Shown here piece by piece: positions 4,491-10,842 of a stretch of DNA of 10,842 nt. Origin of the DNA: Acidaminobacter sp. (lineage in GTDB: Bacteria > Bacillota_A > Clostridia > Peptostreptococcales > Acidaminobacteraceae); the NCBI GenBank assembly GCA_009881125.1, contig WXFH01000437.1, forward strand, positions 1-10,842, read 5' to 3'. Every line of letters starts with the position of its first letter. The first letter of the stretch is position 1. A program made the translations under genes and the position numbers. The notes beneath the pieces were generated by a model. It was not told the DNA's origin. It saw only the letters and a list, made by a program, of their open reading frames with translations, and made no database searches.

Positions 4491-7400
4491 CTACAACACC
4501 CTCCCCACAAAAACCTCCACAACCTCTGGATCAAACTGCGTCCCCGCACACCGCTTCAGCTCCGCCACAGCCTCTTCCTTCGTCTTGGGCTTGTGATACG
4601 GCCGCTTCGCCGTCATAGCCTCAAAAGCATCCGCCACGGCTATAATCCTGGCGTTAAGCGGGATCTGCTCCCCGACCAAGCCCTCAGGATAGCCCTTCCC
4701 ATCCATTCGCTCATGATGGTAAAGTACATCTTCTGCCACGCTGGCGTACTCATCCACAGACTTTAGAATCTGATAGCTCGTCTCCGGATGACGCTTGATG
4801 ATCTCAAACTCTTCTTCCGTCAATCGCCCAGGTTTGTTTAAAAGCTCAGGCAAAATCATGATCTTTCCAATATCATGCAGCACCCCGGCTGTCTTGATGT
4901 CCTGAACGTCCTTCTCACTCAGCGCCATAGCCCGAGCGATGGCCTCACAGTATTGGGACACTCTCTCTGTATGAATCTGCTCCTGATCATATTTCATGTT
5001 GATATTCTTCAGGACCGTCTCAATGGTCTGGCTCCGCATCAGCTTGCCAAATTTTAGCTTTTCCTTATACATATTGTTGTCTGCCTGAGTCAAAATATCA
5101 CTCATATCCTTTTCAGCATCAACTTTGGTCGCCTGGCCAATCGCCACAGAGACGATCACTGAGTCCAGCTTGGTGCCTGCCGCCGCTTCTATAATGCGCC
5201 TTTTGATCCCTTCCACCTGAAGTTCAGAAGTCTTTGGCAGCAGGATTGCAAACTCATCACCGCCCATGCGTCCAACCAGATCATCTTCCCTGCACACGCT
5301 TTTAAGCAGCCGCGACACCTGAACCAGCAGCCGGTCCCCCATCTTATGACCGAAGGCATCATTTGTCAGTTTAAGTCCGTTGACGTCTATGGTCAAAACA
5401 GAAAATGGCAGATTGCGCTCCGTGTCCATGCGCGTTAACGCATCCTCAATGTATCTACGGTTGTATAGCCCCGTCAGGTGATCGTGGAAGCTCAAATATT
5501 CGATCTCTTGGATCCTTTCTTTTTTATCCGTAAAGTCCCTGAACACTATGACCACACCGGTAATGAAGCCGTTATCGCTTCGAATTGGTGCAGCGCTGTC
5601 TTCAATGGCAACCTCTCTGCCATCCTTCGCAATCAGGATGGTATGGTTCGCCAGCTCAATGATTTCACCGATCTCAAGCACTCGCGCCACCGGATTTTCG
5701 CAGCGCTCTCTGGTGAACTCGTTAATGATATGGAAGACCTCTTCAAAAGGCTTTCCAAAAGCCTCTTCCTGGGTCCAGCCTGTCAGTGCTTCCGCAATGG
5801 GATTCATGACCTGAACTCTGCCATGATGATCTGTTGAGATGACGCCGTCACCAACTGACAACAAAGTGGTTTTAAACTGCTCCTTTTCATTGTAAATCAT
5901 CTGCTGCATTTTCTTTCGCTCGGTGTTGTCCATGAAGGTGACCACGGTGCCAACAACGACGCCCTCAAAAATTTGAGGATAGGAATGATACTCCACATCA
6001 AAGCAGGTACCGTCTTTTCTCCAAAAAACCTCATCTGACACATGTGCGCCGACACCCTTAGTGGAGGCCTGATAGATCTTGCATTCCTCGTCAAGAATAG
6101 GCGTCCCATCCCGCATGCTGTGATGAACAGCCTGATGCAAATGCCTGCCGACCAGTTCAGAGGGCCTGTCGTAACCCAGCATCTGAACCCCACTGTCATT
6201 GATAAACGTACAGCGCCCCAAAGTATCCAGGCCGCAGATCGCTTCCACAGTAGAGTCTAGGATCAGCTTGAGCCGGTCTTTATGCTCCTCAAGGGCTGCG
6301 TTGCGCTCGCGAAGGTCTTCTGTTCGCGCGGCGACCTCACGCTCCAAACCATAAACTTGAGAATTAATTATCTCCGCCATTTTATTGAATGAGGCGGCAA
6401 GTTTTCCCACCTCGTCATTTCTGACAATAGGTGCTCTTTGGGTTAAATCGCCCGCTGAAAACCTTTCCTGGGTCTCCAGCAATGAGGTTATAGGTCCGAA
6501 TAATTTTTGGGAGAGCCTTAAAAAGAATAGTATAAACAACAAAAGAACAAGAAGGCTCAGTAAGATCGAAGCCTCAAAGCTCTTTTGGTAGCCTGTCGCG
6601 AGAACCCCCTCCGGCACAGAGGTAATCACCAGCCAGCGAATGCCGCTTTGTTTAAACTCTGCAATTTCAGTGAAGTGACGCTCACTTTCCTGATCGTTGA
6701 TCAACGACGTTTCCCCGCTGCGCATAAAATGCTCGTAAGCCTGCAGCATCAACGGATTGTCAAAGTCTTTAATCGAAAGTCTTTGAAATTTCCCCTCCGC
6801 GTCCAGCGTGTAATTATCCTTGCCTAAACCATTTGCCACCAGAAAACCGGTATCTTTTTCCACGATCACGGATAACGCGTTTTTTCTGCCCGTTATTTCA
6901 CGCATCGCCGCATTGGTAGACTCAAGTGTCGTGTGAGCGCCCAGGACGCCTTGCAGCTTCCCAGCCTGATCATAGAGCGGCGCCGCAGCCGAAATAGTCA
7001 AATCATTCAGGACAAAATGTTTGTAAATGCCGGAATAAGCCAGCGCCCCTGTCTCTGCCGCCGCTATGTACCACGCACGAGTCCTTGCGTCAAACTTTCC
7101 GGCCTCCACCATCAGATCCCCTGCCGTTAAGTCGTCGTTGACCGCGTAATACCAGGAATGACCGTCCGTTGAAGCATTATTTCTCATGATCTGAATCGCG
7201 CCATCCTCACTTCGTCTGGCACCATAGTAGTCCCCGGTCACCGACCCAAAGCTGAAGCTGTAGACTGCATCTCCTTCATGACTGCCCAATGCATTGACGA
7301 AGAACTTTTCTCTGAGAACAGGCTCCTCCATGTCAATGATGCCCTGCTCAAGCAGTCCCAGGTTGACCTCCACCATATGCTTGGGTACCTGAATGAAAGT

Positions 7401-7604
7401 TTCTATTTCCTCGATAATATCCCTATTGGTTTCATTCGCCATCTCCACAACGGTTGAATCAATGGAACTTTTCCAGTTTGTTAAGATGACCGCCCCGGCT
7501 GATAAGATCCCAATCAGAGCGCTGACTGCGTAAGCAAGTATGATGAGTGTTCTTATGGGCATAGTGCGTTTTCGATTGTGGTTTGACTGTAGATCTGCCT
7601 GCAT
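4491..7604 (-). CDS. Cache-HAMP-PAS-PAS-GGDEF-HD-GYP c-di-GMP receptor enzyme
   Basis: A 1037-residue membrane receptor that may both make c-di-GMP (GGDEF) and break it down (HD-GYP). Order: TM1 about 17-42; extracellular double-Cache-like domain about 43-335, with the typical FDARTRAWY at 171-179; TM2 about 346-364; HAMP about 365-417; a coiled linker; PAS about 442-563 and 573-695; GGDEF about 700-858; HD-GYP about 870-1033. The GGDEF part keeps DVNGLKLTND and GGDEF (781-785), with an inhibitory-site RxxD (REDD, 772-775). The HD-GYP part keeps LHDIGK (His910-Asp911) and HHERMDGKGYPEGL (963-976). Both active sites therefore look usable. The start at 7604 has AAAAGGGG seven bases upstream; a later Met (residue 15) has no ribosome site. 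It follows the EAL gene by 199 bases on the same strand. Which activity dominates in the cell cannot be told from sequence. Confidence 0.95.
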   Translation of the reverse strand: MQADLQSNHNRKRTMPIRTLIILAYAVSALIGILSAGAVILTNWKSSIDSTVVEMANETNRDIIEEIETFIQVPKHMVEVNLGLLEQGIIDMEEPVLREKFFVNALGSHEGDAVYSFSFGSVTGDYYGARRSEDGAIQIMRNNASTDGHSWYYAVNDDLTAGDLMVEAGKFDARTRAWYIAAAETGALAYSGIYKHFVLNDLTISAAAPLYDQAGKLQGVLGAHTTLESTNAAMREITGRKNALSVIVEKDTGFLVANGLGKDNYTLDAEGKFQRLSIKDFDNPLMLQAYEHFMRSGETSLINDQESERHFTEIAEFKQSGIRWLVITSVPEGVLATGYQKSFEASILLSLLVLLLFILFFLRLSQKLFGPITSLLETQERFSAGDLTQRAPIVRNDEVGKLAASFNKMAEIINSQVYGLEREVAARTEDLRERNAALEEHKDRLKLILDSTVEAICGLDTLGRCTFINDSGVQMLGYDRPSELVGRHLHQAVHHSMRDGTPILDEECKIYQASTKGVGAHVSDEVFWRKDGTCFDVEYHSYPQIFEGVVVGTVVTFMDNTERKKMQQMIYNEKEQFKTTLLSVGDGVISTDHHGRVQVMNPIAEALTGWTQEEAFGKPFEEVFHIINEFTRERCENPVARVLEIGEIIELANHTILIAKDGREVAIEDSAAPIRSDNGFITGVVIVFRDFTDKKERIQEIEYLSFHDHLTGLYNRRYIEDALTRMDTERNLPFSVLTIDVNGLKLTNDAFGHKMGDRLLVQVSRLLKSVCREDDLVGRMGGDEFAILLPKTSELQVEGIKRRIIEAAAGTKLDSVIVSVAIGQATKVDAEKDMSDILTQADNNMYKEKLKFGKLMRSQTIETVLKNINMKYDQEQIHTERVSQYCEAIARAMALSEKDVQDIKTAGVLHDIGKIMILPELLNKPGRLTEEEFEIIKRHPETSYQILKSVDEYASVAEDVLYHHERMDGKGYPEGLVGEQIPLNARIIAVADAFEAMTAKRPYHKPKTKEEAVAELKRCAGTQFDPEVVEVFVGRVL

Positions 7605-7690
7605 GGTATAGCCCCTTTTCCAATTTTTCCATTAAAGTTCAATCAAGTCTTTAAATGTAATAAGTTCAAACGTGAAACAACCCCACTTGA

Positions 7691-7703
7691 GTGACCATCG
7701 GCA
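7691..7703 (+). repeat. Isolated TGACCATCGGC motif (copy D)
   Basis: GTGACCATCGGCA at 7691-7703 repeats the 11-base motif of the hairpins at 266-323, 1233-1269 and 2699-2712, without a partner arm. It sits in the 199-base gap between the EAL gene and the GGDEF/HD-GYP gene. I see no other convincing promoter or terminator in that gap. Confidence 0.5.
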
Positions 7704-7803
7704 AAATCCTTATAGACAGCCACCAAGACGCTATCCAACAAATTCTGCCGAGGTTTCCCAAGCGGGGAAGTCAAACTACTGTACATTTCATTTACTGTTG
7801 AGA

Positions 7804-10605
7804 TTATTGTACCAACTCACCCATCCGGCGCTTCAAATAGGTTTGAACGCACTTTGGCGACACCGGCCTGCTGAAAAAATACCCCTGACCATAGTCACAC
7901 TTTAAGCCTTGTAATATAGCCAGCTGCGCCTCCGTCTCAATCCCTTCAGCCACTGTTTTCAGCCCAAAGGAGCGCCCGAGGATCAGGGCAGAGTTGATCA
8001 TGCCGACGTTTTTCGCGTCGCGGTCCAGCATCATGATAAAGCTCCTGTCAATTTTGATCAGGTCAACCCGAAGCTCTTCAATGCTGCTGAAGGAAGAGTA
8101 GCCCGTCCCAAAATCGTCCAGGGAAATCTCAAAGCCGCGGGATTTCAGTTTCGCCAGGTTGCCAAGAACGACCTCCACATCTCCGAGACTGACGCTTTCA
8201 GTGATTTCGAGTTTGATCAGGCTCGATTCTACGCCGCTGTCCTGAACGATCCTGGCGATCCGGTCCGCAAAATCCAGCTGTTCCAGCTGTATGGCCGACA
8301 CGTTGATGGAAACCGGCACAGGCGTGAAGCCACTGCGGTGCCACGCTTTGAGCTGACGGCACACTTCCTCTGCGACCCAAAGTCCAATCTCAATGATCAA
8401 GCCAGTCTGCTCTGCGATTGGGATAAACTTGACAGGCGACAGAAGGCCAAGCTTTGGATGCCGCCACCTGATCAAGGCTTCCAGGCCGATGGTCTCCTTC
8501 GTCCCAAGATGCACAATAGGCTGATACTCCAAAAAGAGCTCCTCTCTGCTGGCGGCCAGCACCAGATCGTTCGTCATGGAGAACCGCTCATGAATTTCAG
8601 TCGCCATACTTTCTGTAAAGCAGACACACCCGTGATATTTCGACGCCAGTTTCGCCTTGTGCATGGCGAGATCTGCATTTCTGATCAAGGTTTCACCGTC
8701 TGTGCCATGCTCCGGGTAAAGGGCTATCCCAAGGCGAGAGGAAACGTAGAGCTGAAGATTTTGGATTTTCAAAGGTTCATCTACGGCAGTCTTAATTGAG
8801 CTGCAGACATGATCCAAGGCCTCTTTATCGCGAAAATTCTCGAGAAGTAGAACAAACTGTTCTTCGTAGAATCTGGAAAACAGTGCCCGTTCTCCCAGCA
8901 CCTGCTTGATGCGGTCAGTAGTTTGCACGAGGATCTCGTCACCTATGTCCCTGCCAAGGGAATCATTGATTTCCTTGAACCGGTTGAGGTGCATGTAAGC
9001 AATGGCAAATCGATTCTGATCTCCACTGCTCTTTGAAATCAGGGACTCTACAAATTTCAAAAAATAACGCTGATTGTAAAGACCCGTCAATAGGTCCTTC
9101 TGTTCAAGGTCTGCAATGAACTGATCCTGCTTGACCTTCTCTGACATATCTCTGAAAGCGCCTACATAATGGGCGATCTCACCGCTATGATCCAGAAGAT
9201 GTTCCACTCTGAGCCATTCCGGATAAACGTCCCCATGCTTGTTCTTGTTCCAAATTTCACCCGTCCACTTTCCGCCATGATTGAGCGCTTCCCAAAATAT
9301 TTCGTAGAAGGCAGCATCATGGACTTCAGATCGACGAAAATTTATTTTTTGATTTCGAACCTCATCGAACCCATAACCGGTAATATTGCTGAAGGCGGTA
9401 TTGCACCACTGAATGCGGGTCTGAGGATCCGTGATGACAAAGCCCTCAGAGCTGGATTCCAGCACTTTTTTGAAGACTTTCAGCTGTCGCTCCTGGTTTT
9501 TTCTCTCTGAGATATCAATATAAATTAAATAAGCACCAATGACACTTTTATGGCTCAGGATGGGATAGCAGAAGATTTCCACATCAATGAGAGTGCCATC
9601 CTTCCTTCGTCTCGTACCTTCTGTTTTGATAATGTTGCCGTTGAAGACGTGATTGATATGCTCTTCAATTTGTCCTTTTTTACCATCCGGTGACAATAAC
9701 GCCTCTGCTGAAGCGCGAATGACCTCTTCCGGCGAATACTGAAACATCTCACAAAAGCTTCTGTTCGTGTTCAAAAATAACTTGTCTTTACCTAAGATGA
9801 CCACTGCATAGGGAGAGTCGTTGAACAAGGTATCGAACATTAAGCGCTGCTCGACTTTTTCGGAAATATCGTGGACTATGGAAAAGAGAAGCTTGCCATT
9901 TTCAGTCGCGATAGGAAAACTATGAACTTCAACCTCTTTTAACGCCCCGCTTGCCAGCTTATGCGTAAAAAGAAAATAATTGCGCTTTTCAGACTTGGCT
10001 TTGCTCATTTCCTCCTTGATTTCGAGATCACTCAAAATGTTGATATTTTGTATATACAGGTTAGAAAGCTCTTGATCACCATACCCATAAAAACTGCTGG
10101 CCGCAGCGTTGGATTCAAGGATTTTGCCTGTTTCCGGGTCTATGATCAGCATAGCGCTGTTGTGGTTTTCAAACATGAGGCGGTACATGTCGTCCTTGTA
10201 CTTGATCTGTTTTTTCAGATGATCGATTTCATGGAGATCGGTGATCACCGCAAACAGGATGCCTTTGATGTTATACAAATTTATGGAAGAGAGAAAATTT
10301 TCATTATTTTTACGCCTGTGGATCCAGTGGAAGGAGCTGTGTCCACTGCTGAATAAAGCATTTTCAACCAGTCGCTTTCCTAGCGTGACAGAGGGTGATC
10401 CGTCATGTTGAAGTTCAGGTGACAGCTCGTAGGGTTTCTTTCCGAGGATCTCCGATTTGTCACTGAAGCCGAACATCTCGAGGGCGGTTTGGTTGCAGTC
10501 TATGATGACTTCATCCCTGATGACGTAGAGGCCGCTCGGAAATAAATCAATGAGTTCGCAAAAACCAATATGGTAATCATACTGTGTTGTTGAAGACTGA
10601 TCCAC
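7804..10605 (-). CDS. Cytoplasmic PAS4-GGDEF(degenerate)-EAL phosphodiesterase
   Basis: A 933-residue protein without signal or membrane segments, predicted to cut c-di-GMP to pGpG. Four PAS domains (about 17-127, 138-248, 252-367, 374-490) each end in the usual acidic/Ser stretch (such as HDISEK, IDISERK, RDMSEK) and could bind ligands or sense redox state. The GGDEF domain (about 495-660) keeps its fold signature (LTGLYNQRYF), but the catalytic motif is YEEQF (580-584) and the GTP-site His of INDxxGH is Arg, so synthesis is unlikely; it may bind GTP as a regulator. The EAL domain (about 680-925) keeps EALIRW (709-714), SINVS, EITES, DDFGTGYSS (830-838), KIDRSF, AEGIE and the final QGYFFSRP, so it should be active. 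GTG 10605 was chosen because AGGTGA lies five bases upstream; GTG 10614 in frame would add three residues with a weaker site. Confidence 0.94.
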   Translation of the reverse strand: MDQSSTTQYDYHIGFCELIDLFPSGLYVIRDEVIIDCNQTALEMFGFSDKSEILGKKPYELSPELQHDGSPSVTLGKRLVENALFSSGHSSFHWIHRRKNNENFLSSINLYNIKGILFAVITDLHEIDHLKKQIKYKDDMYRLMFENHNSAMLIIDPETGKILESNAAASSFYGYGDQELSNLYIQNINILSDLEIKEEMSKAKSEKRNYFLFTHKLASGALKEVEVHSFPIATENGKLLFSIVHDISEKVEQRLMFDTLFNDSPYAVVILGKDKLFLNTNRSFCEMFQYSPEEVIRASAEALLSPDGKKGQIEEHINHVFNGNIIKTEGTRRRKDGTLIDVEIFCYPILSHKSVIGAYLIYIDISERKNQERQLKVFKKVLESSSEGFVITDPQTRIQWCNTAFSNITGYGFDEVRNQKINFRRSEVHDAAFYEIFWEALNHGGKWTGEIWNKNKHGDVYPEWLRVEHLLDHSGEIAHYVGAFRDMSEKVKQDQFIADLEQKDLLTGLYNQRYFLKFVESLISKSSGDQNRFAIAYMHLNRFKEINDSLGRDIGDEILVQTTDRIKQVLGERALFSRFYEEQFVLLLENFRDKEALDHVCSSIKTAVDEPLKIQNLQLYVSSRLGIALYPEHGTDGETLIRNADLAMHKAKLASKYHGCVCFTESMATEIHERFSMTNDLVLAASREELFLEYQPIVHLGTKETIGLEALIRWRHPKLGLLSPVKFIPIAEQTGLIIEIGLWVAEEVCRQLKAWHRSGFTPVPVSINVSAIQLEQLDFADRIARIVQDSGVESSLIKLEITESVSLGDVEVVLGNLAKLKSRGFEISLDDFGTGYSSFSSIEELRVDLIKIDRSFIMMLDRDAKNVGMINSALILGRSFGLKTVAEGIETEAQLAILQGLKCDYGQGYFFSRPVSPKCVQTYLKRRMGELVQ

Positions 10606-10610
10606 GCAGG

Positions 10611-10618
10611 TCACCTCA
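10611..10618 (-). promoter_or_regulatory. Ribosome binding site deciding the EAL gene start
   Basis: TGAGGTGA on the minus strand. It is well spaced for GTG 10605 but overlaps the other in-frame GTG at 10614-10612, so the shorter protein is favoured. Confidence 0.6.
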
Positions 10619-10648
10619 GTTCGTTATTGGAAAACTTTTATTATGGTT

Positions 10649-10678
10649 ATTATATAAAAATATTTATATATTTTTATA
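10649..10678 (-). promoter_or_regulatory. AT-rich promoter region with a palindrome
   Basis: About 55 bases here are nearly all A/T. TATAAAAATA (10653-10662) and TATTTTTATA (10669-10678) are perfect 10-bp inverted repeats with a 6-base spacer. A perfect TATAAT lies at 10654-10649 on the minus strand, about 45 bases before the EAL start, but no good -35 stands 17 bases upstream. The palindrome might bind a repressor or simply melt easily. Confidence 0.4.
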
Positions 10679-10719
10679 GTTTTGATAATACTGTTCACAC
10701 TTTGTCGAAGTTTGTCTAT

Positions 10720-10741
10720 CACTAGATTAGCCTTACTAGTG
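10720..10741. promoter_or_regulatory. Dyad CACTAG-N10-CTAGTG upstream of the EAL gene
   Basis: Perfect 6-bp arms at 10720-10725 and 10736-10741 with ten bases between, one DNA turn apart for each half-site. The geometry suits a dimeric regulator. It lies about 65 bases upstream of the candidate -10. There is no T-run beside it, so it is not a terminator. One short dyad in AT-rich DNA can arise by chance. Confidence 0.35.
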
Positions 10742-10784
10742 TTATATCGAATTAAAATTGGAAATGTTAAGTAGATCAATAAAG

Positions 10785-10831
10785 AAAATGACCAGACATA
10801 GCCGCGCCGCGACTATGTCTGGTCATTTTTT
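10785..10831. terminator. Strong bidirectional intrinsic terminator
   Basis: AAAATGACCAGACATAG (10785-10801) and CTATGTCTGGTCATTTT (10813-10829) are perfect 17-bp arms around an 11-base GC-rich loop. Six Ts end the plus strand (10826-10831), and TTTTCTTTATT follows on the minus strand, so it can work both ways. It separates the EAL gene from whatever lies to the right and insulates its promoter. Confidence 0.88.
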
Positions 10832-10842
10832 GATCTTCCCGG

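Noticed and set aside
5478..6591. Several open frames in other frames across the GGDEF/HD-GYP gene
   Set aside because: They overlap a continuous, fully domain-supported gene and show no domain or ribosome site of their own.
1..10842. CRISPR array, tRNA, rRNA or intact transposase
   Set aside because: No regularly spaced short repeats, cloverleaf, rRNA-like sequence or transposase domain was seen.

Overview
The window reads like the chromosome of a motile, Gram-positive-type anaerobe, most likely a member of the Clostridia. The evidence is a flagellin with Clostridia/Bacillus-like ends, AGGAGG-type ribosome binding sites, a sigma-28-like flagellin promoter, GTG starts, and many c-di-GMP enzymes per kilobase. 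I cannot name a genus from sequence alone. Every gene I can support is on the minus strand, so transcription runs from right to left.

In transcription order: (1) a strong, nearly symmetric terminator at the right edge (10785-10831), then an AT-rich promoter region with two dyads; (2) a cytoplasmic PAS4-GGDEF-EAL protein (10605-7804) with intact EAL motifs and a ruined GGDEF site; (3) a membrane receptor with Cache, HAMP, two PAS, GGDEF and HD-GYP domains (7604-4491), where both the cyclase and phosphodiesterase signatures look intact; (4) a pyrimidine-rich spacer, a sigma-28-like promoter and a leader with CsrA-like GGA sites, then flagellin (4085-2976); (5) a structured intergenic repeat; (6) a multi-pass membrane GGDEF protein (2651-1275); (7) a small lipoprotein of unknown role (1084-584); (8) a second copy of the repeat; and (9) the start of a possible open frame that leaves the left edge.

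The known genes form a c-di-GMP/motility neighbourhood: one predicted synthase, one predicted bifunctional synthase/hydrolase and one predicted hydrolase around a flagellin. The three sensory parts differ (multi-pass membrane domain, extracellular Cache plus PAS, cytoplasmic PAS array), so each enzyme probably answers a different signal.

The least explained item is an intergenic element of about 240 bp. It is present twice in the same orientation (311-551 and 2699-2937), about 91% identical over its 161-base core, and ends in a terminator-like hairpin. One copy lies between flagellin and the GGDEF gene, the other after the lipoprotein gene. It can fold as a three-hairpin junction with a possible pseudoknot on the minus-strand RNA. 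Several differences between copies turn Watson-Crick pairs into G-U pairs on that strand only. A competing reading is a decayed peptide-coding fragment, because a reading frame of about 45 codons is also conserved. A shorter motif, TGACCATCGGC, recurs five times in the window. I do not recognise the element as a known riboswitch class.
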